NCBI GenBank assembly: GCA_022496805.1
Contig: CM040085.1
Location: 43,987,811-44,051,810 of the forward strand
Length of the DNA: 64,000 bases
Source: Pohlia nutans
Lineage: Eukaryota; Streptophyta; Bryopsida; Bryales; Mniaceae
Reading direction: 5' to 3'
Shown here: positions 23,818 through 36,048 of the stretch, in pieces
Layout: every line of letters starts with the position of its first letter
How positions within the stretch are numbered: position 1 is the first letter of the stretch
Program-made: the position numbers and the translations under genes
Notes under the pieces: model-generated
Database searches by the model: none
Seen by the model: the letters and a program-made list of their open reading frames with translations, nothing else
Told to the model about the DNA's origin: nothing

Positions 23818-26617
23818 CAGTGGGGTACCAATCAAAATGTCGTTTTCGAATTCGCAGTGAGAAAAATTTCTATACTGCCAACTTTGAAAGCCTCCCGAGA
23901 GCTCAAAAATTGGTATTTTACAACGAAATTTTTACCAAAGAATTATCTTTAAGTTAATTATATGTGTGCCAAATTTCAAGGCCAAAAGATTCACCAAAAA
24001 AAAGTTATTCAAAATCTACCAACATCGGTAGCTGTGGAAATTTTTTCACTACTGCCAACTTTGACAGCCTCCCAAAGATTGAATTTTTTTTTTGGCCATG
24101 AAATTCTTGGAACAAAAACTTCTTTATGTTAATAACATATGATAAAAATTTCAAGGCCAAAAGATTAATATAAAAAAAGATATTAACAATCTACCAACAT
24201 GTGTAGTTGTGGGAAACATGGGGAAAACCATTTCATTGCTACCAACTTTGACACCCTCCCAACGGTTGAGAAATTGTCTATTTACCATGAAATTTTTGGC
24301 ACAACATGCTCTTTATGATAACAACATTCATGCCAAATTTCAAGGTCAAAAAATTTATACAAAAAAAAATATTTACAATCTACCAACGTGTATGTCCTCC
24401 TTTTGCCTCAATCACTGCTTGTAATCTAGAGGGCATAGAATGACATAGTTGAAGGAGCTTTGTACCATTGATTAACTTCCACTCTCTTTCAATAACTACC
24501 TTCAAGTCATCTAAATTTTTTGGACATATTGGGCCATGTTGCACAGCATCTTTCAAAATCTTCCAAAGGTTCTCAATTGGATTGAGATCGAGAGAATTTG
24601 CAGGCCAATCGAGCTTCTCCAAAAGGTGTGTTTGTCTCCATTCTTCACATATTTTGCTACGATGGACAGGTGCGCCATCTTCCATGAGCAATCCCTGTGG
24701 CACTCTACTCATAAAATGAAGCAACTCGACATTGTAGACTACTTCAACAAAATCCTTAGCAGAACCTCTATCTTTGGGCATAAAAACAAGTTGTGACTTT
24801 TGCCCTCCACCAAATGCACCCCAAATCATCAAAGAAGTTCTCCCACTCTTAAAAGTTGGAACTATACAACTTGATGAATAGCGCTCATATGGATTTCTCC
24901 AAACATGAACTTGTCTAGAAATTTTTCCAACTTCAAAGGTAGACTCATTTGTCCAAACAACTCTCTCCCATTCTTTTATAGTCCACCCACAATACTTTTG
25001 ACCAAATGCCAATCGTTGAGACATGTGACGATGTGTCAAAAAAGGTTTTTTAACAGCAATTCAACTGAAAATGCCACTCTCATGTAAGGCCCTTCGAATA
25101 GTCGATCTAGACACTTGAGTAGAACATATATCAGTGATCTCAGAGAGTGTCGAGCGACAATGAGTTTTTGAAACACGTATAATAGCACGGACATCTCTAT
25201 CACTAAGTTTTTTAGCATGACTTCCACCACAAGGTTTGCACTTATAGGTTCCATCTTCTCGAAATTTCTTCACTACCCTCTGAACTGTTCTAACATGGAC
25301 TCCAACAATAGCTGCAATGTCAACTCTTGTCTTCCCTGCCTCACTCAAACCTACTATACGAGCACGAGTTTTATCTGAAATAGCCATCACTCAGTGACCA
25401 TGATCTAGCCTTCACTTAATCACCATGATTCAGCCTCACTCACTGAGCACATATATAACCTCACTCAGTCATCAAAAAAAATCTCACATACCCTCAATCA
25501 CTCACCATCATCTTGCCTCACAGCCTTCACTCATTCACCAGACCTCACCAGTCACCACATGTAAGTTATAACCTCACTCACTCTTAAAGAAAATCTCACA
25601 TACCTCCATATATCCTCAAACACTCATCCCATGCCTCATCCACTCAGTTATCACATAGCCTAAACTTACTCAGTTAACTCATCTTTCATGCACTCAATCA
25701 CTCATGTTCACAAAGTTTCAATCCTGTGCTTTGAAAATAATCACCCATCACTTGCTTCTCTCATCATCCCACATCCCACCTCCTATAATGCTCTATTGTA
25801 AATGCAAGCATTCTTATTGAGAGGAAAAAGCTTCTTCATGCATGTATGGTCTCCAATTTTTAAACAAGTGCAGTCTTTGAGATGTGACAAGTGCACACAA
25901 CTAAATTTGGCTATCCTTGATTTTTTTGAGAAGCATTTATGATTAGAGATTGCATCATCTGGAGAATTTCAATCTAGAAGCATGATTGTCTGACATACTT
26001 CAACAATTTCAATGTCTTTAATAAAAGGTATCTCACAACTACACACATTGGTAGATTGTAAATATTTTTTTTTGTATAAATTTTTTGACCTTGAAATTTG
26101 GCATGAATGTTGTTATCATAAAGAGCATGTTGTGCCAAAAATTTCATGGTAAATAGACAATTTCTCAACCGTTGGGAGGGTGTCAAAGTTGGTAGCAATG
26201 AAATGGTTTTCCCCATGTTTCCCACAACTACACATGTTGGTAGATTGTTAATATCTTTTTTTATATTAATTTTTTGGCCTTGAAATTTTTATCATATGTT
26301 ATTAACATAAAGAAGTTTTTGTTCCAAGAATTTCATGGCCAAAAAAAAAATTCAATCTTTGGGAGGCTGTCAAAGTTGGCAGTAGTGAAAAAATTTCCAC
26401 AGCTACCGATGTTGGTAGATTTTGAATAACTTTTTTTTGGTGAATCTTTTGGCCTTGAAATTTGGCACACATATAATTAACTTAAAAGATAATTCTTTGG
26501 TAAAAATTTCGTGGTAAAATACCAATTTTTGAGCTCTCGAGAGGCTTTCAAAGTTGGCAGTACTGAAATTTTTCTCACTGCGAATTCGAAATCGACATTT
26601 TGATTGGTACCCCACTG
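23818..26617 (-). mobile_element. Tc1-type (DD34E) transposon, complete but inactive
   Basis: Bounded by TA at 23816-23817 and 26618-26619. Inverted repeats of about 575 bp start CAGTGGGGTACCAATCAAAA (left) and end with the complement (right). The transposase gene lies between them on the minus strand. Each long repeat is made of three diverged sub-repeats of about 180 bp. The stretch 25395-25980, upstream of the transposase, is low-complexity TCACTCA-rich DNA with no gene. Confidence 0.9.
24380..25390 (-). pseudogene. Tc1-type transposase, one nonsense codon and altered DDE triad
   Basis: IS630/Tc1/mariner superfamily transposase that would cut and paste the surrounding element. ATG at about 25390; the frame ends just inside the left inverted repeat. 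The N-terminal part (VDIAAIVGVHVRTVQRVVKKF) is a helix-turn-helix DNA-binding domain. The catalytic part has LMEDGAP (second Asp) and SLDLNPIENLW (Glu), with exactly 34 residues between the Asp and the Glu: the Tc1 DD34E spacing, not the DD39D usual in plant mariner-like elements. Damage: in-frame TGA at 25063-25061 before IAVKKPFL, and Asn in place of the first catalytic Asp (VVWTNEST). Both changes fit single transitions. Confidence 0.85.
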
Positions 26618-26619
26618 TA

Positions 26620-28018
26620 CAAGTGTACATACTACATTTGAGTGAACCGAAAACAGAACACGATTTTCAAGGCCCAAAATTTAAGGAAATCGAAATCAAT
26701 GCTCTCATTGAGTGTAACCGAAAAGAAAAATTGAAGTTGAAAACTCCCCTTTTCCTTAGTCTTCAAGGCAACTATAATCCTAAAATGGAGGAGAATTTGT
26801 AGAAACCGGAAAGTGGGGAGGTTGGATGAAGGTTTTCTTGAAGAGGCTTGCAAGCTGCTTTTTGAAAACTGTCAGACAAAAAGACCTCGCAAGTGCCTTC
26901 CAGTTGAGTCAACGATTCTGTGACAGTCAATATCCATGTTCAACTAATTTTGCCATAAAAGAAACAGCAAAACTACTTGAACATATAATCTATCTATGGA
27001 TTTAGTACAACCATGCCAGTAGAATTGACTGCCCTTGACTCACCTCCAACTCACCTTACCTAAGGTGAGTTTTAGCTTCTTTTCAGTTAACTCTATTATT
27101 CTGGGCTACGTCGTAGATGAGGTCGTCCAGTAACTTGCAGTTCATTCGATCGATCAGAGTTTATATTAAATACTAATTGTTGATTTACTGAGATCATTAT
27201 TTCATAGTCAAAGTGGAGCGAGGTTCGTTCCAAGCTCAATCATGATGGCTCTTACGAATTTTTTTAATTCATACTTTTGACCCTCGAGCTAACAAAAACT
27301 TACAGAATTATCAAGACGCTACAGTTGTAACGATAGTCTAATTTTATTCCCAAGCTTCAGTTGGTACTGTACAGACACTTGTAAAGTTGTAATAGTTGTG
27401 TACACGGTAATTAATGTTAGCATTAGAATATATAGACTAGCTAGTATATCGTAATTATAACATTTAGTAGCCCTCATCGGGGCTGCCTTTTGATCTCTCC
27501 TCACTTCATTCAGTTGAGTTCATCCATGGCATCTAGGATAAAGGAGTAGAAGACGGGGTGGTAGGACCAAAAGAAGTTAAATATGTCTGCACAGTTCACA
27601 ACATCTTAGTAAGTTGTGCAGTTATTATTGATGCATGGGCATCCAAAGATGTACTGTCAATGTAATTGAATATATAATACTCTCCGATATGAATAGCAAC
27701 TGTGGGTAATTGAATATATAATACTCTTCGACATGAATAGCAATTGTGGGGAAGCTTGGGGTTGGGAGTGGGGCACTCATAGATTCTTCAGTTCATGATA
27801 ACCCGCATGCGAGTATATCGAAGCAATTACATAAAATAGATAAAACAACTAAAGCAATTATTGTCAGTTGATTCAAACTGAGCGTACTGTTTTTTTAATC
27901 ACGGAAAACATTTCACCAGCTCCGAATTAGTGTAGGTATCAAACTGGGATTCACCATGTACAGACGTAGAATTCAGTTTTGATGTTTTATTAAGAAGGAT
28001 AACATTGCAAATTAACCC
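26620..28018. other. gene-free spacer
   Basis: No coding exon supported. Near 27030-27095 lies a near-palindrome, ACTCACCTTA CC TAAGGTGAGT, followed by CTTTTCAGTTAACTC. The latter resembles the right end of the SINE-containing element at 60005-60316, so a fragment of that family is likely. A 40-base segment around TGAATATATAATACTC is duplicated at about 27665-27740. Confidence 0.35.
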
Positions 28019-28594
28019 TTAACCCCTAAACGTCCTCACCTATGTCCAGTTTAGGCAGTTTTGCAAAGATGCATTATAAAATGCAATTAATATGAATATT
28101 TAGAACTTGATGTATGAACAAAAGTTATACATTTTTAATTTTAGATTCTATCTATACAGTTAGATCTATGACTACTATCACTAATCTTTTTTTATAAATT
28201 TTGAAACATAAAATAAAAAATTACTTTGTAATTCAATTACGAATAAGATATTGACAATATGTGGATGAAATTTGTTGTGATGGGTTATAATGTAGTACTT
28301 TAGGTGTAGTGATTTTTGGAGATTTTTGGGATGCTTGATTTTAATAGTTTTTTTTTCATGAACACTTTTAGACCAAAATCTTCAAGATTTTCGGTGAAAC
28401 ACTACAACACAAAATGAGGCATAATTTTTTCAAAAATTATTTCCTTTTCGATCGGATCACACATACATGAAGTTAACTTCCCATAAAAAAATCAGTAAAA
28501 AAATCACATCACAAAAAGTGCATGACGGATGAGAAAATAAGGATGAAATCTGTACATCAGGCCAAAAACGCCTGCTTGGGCAGTTAGGGGTTAA
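28019..28594. mobile_element. TTAA-type MITE, subfamily with 55720-56321
   Basis: Left TTAACCCCTAAACGTCC, right GGCAGTTAGGGGTTAA. The interior TTTTGCAAAGATGCATTATA and TCTATACAGTTAGATCTATG are shared, in inverted sense, with 34747-35250, 35485-36048 and 55720-56321, and partly with 41870-42240. Its right TTAA is at the same time the left TTAA of the next element. Confidence 0.7.
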
Positions 28595-29127
28595 TGTCCC
28601 AATTCAACACTGTTTTCAAAGAAGTGTTATAAAATGTTTGATGGACCGAAAATGGACTTGATGTACAAAGAAAATTTGTGAATGCCAATGTGAAGATCAC
28701 ATCTGTACAGTTAGATGTATCATATTTTTATTAATAAATTTAAAATAATTTTGCAAGGTTTTCTCTTGAAATTCAATTAAAAATCCCGAATTAACACAAA
28801 AAATTTGAAAAATATTGGAATGAAATTGGAATAACATGCACTACGCGATGATATGGTTTCCATTATTTGATTCTACTTATTTTGGAAAATCATGTCTAAG
28901 GTCTCACTTTTTAAACTAAGAATGAAACTTGGTATAAACCAATTGTGTTATTTTTCCAAAAATCATAATAACCTATTTTGAAGATCCACACCGTACAAAG
29001 GATAGTCAACTTATACAAGAACCCAAAAAAAAATTGGTGGATGAAAACTGTCCACTTTGAATGGAAATCAAACAACTTTAATTTGTTCGTCGTCCAATAT
29101 ATGAACGTTGGCGTGCTAAAGGGTTAA
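28591..29127. mobile_element. TTAA-type MITE, subfamily with 39754-40301
   Basis: Begins TTAATGTCCCAATTCAACAC and ends GGCGTGCTAAAGGGTTAA. It aligns along its whole length with 39754-40301 (GTTTTCAAAGAAG, GAAGATCACAT, TTTTGCAAGGTTTTCTCTTG, TTATTTTG, CGTCGTCCA). The interior is non-coding. Confidence 0.7.
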
Positions 29128-32100
29128 CAAGGAGAAACATGCAAGAAAACTGTTATATCACTGATATGAAACGTTGGCAATACTACTTGTGAACACCAAT
29201 TTGAATAGTTTGATATGTACATATTGTAGGTTTTCCAAATGGAAAATACTGCTATTGTGTGACTAATATAATTTTTTTTATGTGAATCATTACTAAGACA
29301 TATGCTTTCTCGATTTCACACTAAAAATTACTTGTAAATTCCATTTTCACCCTTAAGTGACCAAGGGTTTTTTTGAGATCTAAATGTGTTATATTGTTCA
29401 TCTTACTAAACTTTTATGAGACTTTGCACACCTTACATATATGTAGAGCACAACAATAAGACAACATCCATACAATAAATTTTTCAAAAAGTGCTTTGCA
29501 TTTTTTTAATAATCATTTTATAAGAATTATCTATGAAAATTCATAATAAATGCACGTTTCGTCATTTTGACTTGGAATCAAGTTGATAGGTAAAACCATT
29601 GATTTTATATGATGGTTACTTTGTCCATCCTAGAACTACTCTTGTTTGATAAAAAAATCTAAAGATTCCAATCATAATAGATTTTCAATTTTGTAACAAT
29701 CTGAGATACTGTCACTTTGAGGGATTTATATGATAAGCAATAAATATTTTTTTGAGTTTCATTTTTAAAATGTTTGCTCAGTTTCAATATCTACAAAGGC
29801 TGATAAGTTTCAATATCTACAAAGACAAAAACAACACGCTCAAAAATTGTTATTTTTGCAATAGTTATGGATGTTTTAAGTTGGTTGAAAATTTGATAAC
29901 TTTGAAATTTTGGATCGACCAAATATGGTCGTATAGGGAATTACGGGTTGGGACAAAAGTGATTTTTAGCCCCTCCGTAAAATTAAAAAATTTCCTTTTG
30001 GGTTAAAATTAACTAAAATCTAAATTTTCACTCTTAGTATTGTCCGTACATAAAAGTTTTAAATCGGTCAAGGGAATTATAGTACCTTCACAGAACAAGC
30101 TAAAATTTTGGATTGACTATATTTTGTTGCCCACGCTGTTAAAAATTAAGCATGAATTGGTTCCTAATTTACTTTGGTTCTATTCTAAAAAAATACGGAT
30201 CTCTTAATGATGTTTGGTTTGACATTTAGAGAACCCCATTTGATGCAAAGAAGTACAAGTTATGATCAACATTCTCCCAAAATATTTTTCATTCCGTGGA
30301 CCTTGCGAAGTTTTTTAAGGGTTAATATAGTGCTCAAGGGTATAAGAGACCATATATTGTATATACAACAACACATTAAAAAAATGATATTCATCATTCA
30401 ATAGCAATACTAAAAAAATAATCTACTTACATTCATGAACTTCCAACCAAGTACTTAAAAGCGTCTATAAGAAATGTTCGTATAAAAACCTTAAATCATT
30501 ACATTTGTTATGCATTTTTCATGACCAATGTATTTCAACTAAAAATGTTCAAAAATGTTACCCCTTTCTTTGTTGTTTTCAAACTTATAAATATTAATGA
30601 ACAAATTAAGCGACTATTATAGTTACATTTTGAATGAATACAATAGGAAAACATCAACAATTTTGAATATTGACCATCTTTATACATACAACCTTTCAGA
30701 CATGCACAACCATGATTTTTTAGTACATGAATTATGTTGCACTAAACGGCTCGTTTAGAATGAACGGACAAGTTGTTATGAATCTACAAATGTACAAATC
30801 TACTTCCATAATGTCAAAATGTTCACACAATACACTTGAGAACTCTTTTGGACCCCACTTTTGGTAATCAATGTATTGTACATGAGTTGCGTAGTTCCCA
30901 AGTTGACATGTGGAAAGTGTCCAATCACATTTGTACACCATAGCAAATATTCTCTGCACATACTAGAATGTGAAATTGGAGAGTAATGCCTTTTTCCATA
31001 TTCTATAATTTGTCTTCCTTTCAAGCTCAAGGATTGTCATTCCAAATTGGTTAGTTAGAGCTCATAGTATTTATAGTTTTAGTACCATGTTGTCCTTTAG
31101 TTTAAGTTACTGATGATATAACAATGTATAACCAAAATTGCAAGTTCTCCAAATCTCGTCACTATTTTCCTCCGTCTATATTTATTACTTTTTTTTAACT
31201 TTAATTTTTCTATGGGGAGAGTTTATTCTATATCAAGGTTATCAAAAACTCTGTAGCATTTTTGTAGTTGTGTGAGAATCATACTTCTAAAACATATGTA
31301 ATATCTACCTGTTTCTTATCTAAATAAATAAAATTATTTATCAAAGAGAAATTATAGAAACAATGGAAGGATTCAAAGAATTTGACAATAAATAATTTAT
31401 AAATGAAGAAAAATAAAATTTAAAGGTGTTGTAAAATTATTTGATTATCTCCTACACAAAGATTGTTTTACATTCCTCTTTAATACAATTACCACTTTTG
31501 ATTCAATTGTACAAGTTTACTTTAAATAATTGAAAAATTGGAATCAAATTGATATCATGTTGCATAAAAGGTATCTTAATGGATTGTTGGGATATTTTCT
31601 ATAAAGATGGGATTTGGAAAATCGATAATGTCATATCCCAAATTCTGTCCTATATAGTCGTCAGTTTAGACATAAATTAATTGCAATAATAGGTATTCAA
31701 TGTTTTGACAATCTATAGTTCTTTGAAAGTGCAAAATTTATTCACTTATCCTAATGACTTAAAATGTGTTCAAATGAATGAGATTTTGTTTACATAGATT
31801 GAAATTTATTTAAACATTTTGAAATCTCACAAATCTTAATTTAGGGTACCAAATATCAATTCTCTTAACATTACCAATATTGTCATAAGTGTGTTGACCA
31901 AGAAGACCATGTTGTATGATTATATGTACCACTTCCTGACATTGTTTAAGATCATGTATATACCCTCTAATATAGGACTAAGGTATTGCACCTTATTTGT
32001 CACACAATTTTTGTTGTGATAGTATAAAAAGGTGATAAATCTTTTTAAAAAATTCACATGTGTTGAATTAAAGCATAAAGTTATAGTGAGTGGACTCACC

Positions 32101-32601
32101 AATAGAAACGTAGTCTTTAAGCACGGAGGAATATTGTTAAGTATGATGCCAAATGTCACTATTGGCAATAGCTTAGTGCCAATAGTAATCTTGCACACCA
32201 TACTCTCGTATTATTGCTGAATGGCTAAGGACCACCATTTTTTTACTAGTGCATTATATATTTTAAAAAAAAAGTATGTAATTTCTATAATAAATTAAAA
32301 AGTGCTACAAAAGTTCTAAAAGTTACATTGTACTCTCTCTCTCTCTCTCATATTAAGTAAAAGGATAGCCTATAACATTCATGTTCCTTGTTCATAAGTA
32401 TTATATTAAGTCGCCATGTGTTTAATCCAAAATTACCACATGATTCGAATAATTTTTTTACATATGACTTACATAATTGGTTTGTATCCCTACACGGCCA
32501 TGTTTTCCCTTTATAAGTGCCACTTTGACACCCTATTCTCATATTTCTTTTAAAGTCAAGAACATGCCAAAGAGTCAATCCCGTAAAGGAGCATCAAAGA
32601 T

Positions 32602-32690
32602 AGACCTCGCTATCCATGCCCTTGAGGCATAAGTAAACAAACTACCCCCAAACAAACTCTCTATTCACTATGGTCATTTGACCAACGTTA
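32602..32690 (+). repeat. about 95-bp dispersed repeat, copy 2
   Basis: ACCTCGCTATCCATGCCCTT to TTTGACCAACGTTA. Matches copy 1 inside the pectinesterase intron along its full length with point differences. Confidence 0.6.
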
Positions 32691-32940
32691 ATATTTTTTT
32701 TTTTACTTTTTTTTTTTTTTTTTTTTTTCAAAAGCAGTTGTGAAAAGATAAAGTAATGAAATAAACATATGTTTCATAGGTATGAAAATTCTTAAAGTAA
32801 TGTATATTTGAGATGTATGTACCAAAATTATTGTGATATTGGTGTAAAATCTCACACTAATTCAGTGACTTACAATAATGGCAATCATTGGTGTAGTAGT
32901 TACTGGTTACTGCCCATAAAGTGTACTTGCAAAAGGGACC

Positions 32941-33045
32941 ACCAAACGTAAACCTTTCTACCTTTGCCCTTGAGGGCAAAATAGTTGAACGTTCCCCAAC
33001 GTACACCTCTTTTATCCACATTCAGTGGTCTACGTACCAACGTTA
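32941..33045 (+). repeat. about 95-bp dispersed repeat, copy 3
   Basis: Diverged copy with a perfect TGCCCTTGAGGGCA palindrome, followed by GAACGTTCCCCAACGT and ending GTACCAACGTTACA. The ACGT/AACGTT motif occurs at both ends and in the middle. Confidence 0.5.
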
Positions 33046-33585
33046 CAATTAATATGCACAAAACATTCTATACTCTGAAGATACAATATATAGAATAATA
33101 GTTGGTTCAACACTAATTAATTCAATACATGAAAGTTGAAAAGTTTTGGAATTTTTTTTTTACCCTAAACCCTACATCCTATCAAAGACCAACATCTAAG
33201 TAGCAGTTTTGGGGGTGAGCAAGACATCGATGTGGGGATACGATAAGAATATGCCATAGAAACTGAAGGGTGGTTTGAAGAAGCTTCTCTTACATTCGGA
33301 AGGTGGCATGTTAGAATATCTTTGACAATGTAGAGTGTAGTGATTGGCCTAAGAAAACGGAGGCAAAACTAAATTATGTTGCCATTAAATCAAAATAACC
33401 AATTCTGCTTTGTATTCCTTCTTCTAGTAACATTTTTCTAGACTTCACATATAACTCTAACATTCCGGGCACTATTACTTGGAACTCCACAAAATGGGGT
33501 GCGAATCAAGGGATTATTTAATTTTTATTTTCAAAGACAGTGCTATGTTGGAGCCGGAAGATATGTTAGAGTGACATGGAGGAAG

Positions 33586-33976
33586 TTAAGCCCCTGAACG
33601 CTAAATGGCAACCGTCTCATGGCTTTTGGGTACAAGAATTGGTATTTTAAGCTCCAAAATGATGTTATTAGCAAAGAATAACATCCCCCCACCAAATAAA
33701 AAAAATTCCCAAGCCATGTATAGAAGTTCTTTGTTTCTTATAATGGTCAATATAAAGTGAAATATGCACATCAGAAAATTGCATATCCTCTACTGTACAA
33801 TTCCATGGGGTTTTGTCCAATCATGTTATTTTATTTTTCAAAGTGTACCAAACAATTGTTTCTGTGTTATTGTCTTCCAAATTTCTAAATTTAGGTACAT
33901 CTTGTCATTGACATTGAAGAAAACCCAAAAAATGCACTCATAAGCACTTTTTGATGACATACTTTGTAGCAATACC

Positions 33977-34030
<54 letters not shown>

Positions 34031-34310
34031 CTAATATGATCAATTAGGGTAGTAAATTACATATTTTGCTTCAATTTGGTATACACTATAATGTACAAAT
34101 AATAATTAAAGTAACGAATGGTAGGAAAGCTATGAAAATGACCTTTGAAAATGAAAACAATTGCATGACAATTAAGGGTTATTCCTTTAAGGACGAAGCT
34201 GTCATTTGGAGTCAAAAATTGTCTGTTCTTCTCCAAAATGATGTCATTAGAGAAAAATAAATAAAAAATCATTCCCCTTCTAAAATTTCTCAACCCATGT
34301 ATTGTAGTGG

Positions 34311-34344
<34 letters not shown>

Positions 34345-35480
34345 TATAAATAGTCAATAATAAATGAGATATACACATCGAAAATTGCATATCCTGAAAT
34401 CAACTAAATTGTGACCATGGATAATTCCATGAGGTATTCTCCGAATTTTTCAATTTTTTTTTCAATGTGTATCAAATTAATATTATTGTGTTCTGGTCTT
34501 TTTAAATTTCTAATTGTAGATTTATCCCGTCATCCAAATTGAGGAGAAGAGAATTTGGGCTTGGGAGCACGTTATGATGACCTAGTATGGAGCAACAAAA
34601 AAATTTCTAATTTGATCAATTAAGGTAGTAAGTTAAATATTGGGATTCATTTTGGTGGACACTATAATGTACTAAAATTAATTTCTCACAAAAATGAAAA
34701 GGATTTTGTAAAATTGACCCTCAAAATGAGAAAAATTGCTTGTCCATTAACACATGAAGGTCCAACCATACATTTTTCGCATAATGTACAAAAGCACATT
34801 CCGTTTTCTCATTTGTCATACACTTTTTGCAGTGTTGATTTTTTACTATATATAGATTTTATGGGAAGGTAGCTTCATGCATGTGCAAATTGATTAGAAA
34901 GAGGATGATTAGTGAAAATTTTATGCTTTATTTCATGTTGAAGTGATTTACCAAAAAATTCTAAGATTTCAGTTCAATAGTGCTCTTGAAAAAAAATCAA
35001 CCAAAAAATCTTCAAAAATCACTACAGTTGGAGTATTATATTTCAACCCATCAAAACGAATTTCATCTAAATATTGTCAACATCATATTAGTAATCAAAT
35101 TATAAAAAAAACCTTGAATTTTAAGTTTCAAAATTTGTACAAAAATATTGGTGATAGCAATCATAGATCTAACTATATGGATAGAATCTAAAATTTATAA
35201 TGTACAACTTTAATTCATACATGAAGTTCAAATATATGCCTTGTACTTGCAATTAGAAATGTCATCGAAAGTGAGGGAAAAAAATCTTGGTTTTAGAAGC
35301 ACGTTTTCATAACCTACTTTAAAGCAATGAAAACAATTGCTAAATTGATCAATTAAAGTAAGAACTTATGTATCAATTGGGCTTCATTTTGGTATACAGT
35401 ATAATGTACTAAAATGAATTTCTTAAAAGAATGAAACGGAGTTTGTGAAAATGACCCTCCCAAGTGAGAAAAATTGCTTG
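33586..35480 (+). repeat. tandemly duplicated segment, two copies plus a partial third
   Basis: Units at about 33690-34250 and 34255-34740 share AAATTGCATATCCT, ATTCCATG(G/A)GG-type sequence, a GTGTA(C/T)CAAA block, TGATCAATTA(G/A)GGTAGTAA and CACTATAATGTAC. A partial third copy is at about 35270-35480. TA microsatellites lie in the units at 33978-34027 and 34312-34333. A TTAAGCCCCTGAACG terminus begins the array at 33586, and a TTAA-type MITE copy (34747 to about 35250) sits between units. Confidence 0.55.
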
Positions 35481-35484
35481 TCCA

Positions 35485-36048
35485 TTAACCCCAGAAGGTC
35501 CAACCATGCATTTTTTGCATTTACACAAGCAAACTTTGTTTTCTCACATGTCATACTTTTGTAGTGTGGATTTATTACTATAGATTTTATGGAAAATTAC
35601 CTTCATGCATGTGTGAACTAATTAGAAAGACTATGATATATGGAATTTTTATGCCTCATTTCATATTGAAGTGGTTTACCAAAAAGTTCTAAGATCTTAG
35701 TTAAAAAGTGCTTATGAAAAAATCTACTCATGAAAATAACCAACTATAAAATCTCCAAAAATCCCTACACTTGGAATATTATGTTTCAACCCATTACAAC
35801 ATCTTTCATCCACACATTCTGAATATTTTATTCGTAATCAAATTACCAAAAAAAATTGAATTTTAAGCTTCAAATATTATACAAAATATTGGTGGTACCA
35901 ATCATAGATCTAATCGTATGCATAGAGCCTAAAATTTGTAATGTACAACTTTTATTTATACATCAAGTTCAAAACTATCCCTCTTACTTGCATTTTAGAA
36001 TGCAGCTTTGCAATTCTTCAAATATGGAGAGGTCGGGTTACGAGTTAA
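35485..36048. mobile_element. TTAA-type MITE
   Basis: Left TTAACCCCAGAAGGTCC, right GGTCGGGTTACGAGTTAA. The interior includes TTTTGTAGTGTGGATTTATTA and AATGCAGCTTTGCAATTCTT, shared with 55720-56321 and 34747-35250. Non-coding. Confidence 0.55.

Larger units (their letters stand above)
29128..33585. other. gene-free AT-rich spacer with repeat fragments
   Basis: No coding exon supported. A TTAA-type terminus (TTCACCCTTAAGTGACC) at about 29345 and another (TTTTTTAAGGGTTAA) at about 30310-30325 may bound one worn element. The segment around 30890-30975 (GGAAAGTGTCCAATCACAT, ACTAGAATGTGA) is related to 17398-17460. Copies 2 and 3 of the 95-bp repeat lie at 32602-32690 and 32941-33045. There are short CT and poly-T runs near 32335-32350 and 32694-32728. 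Confidence 0.4.
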
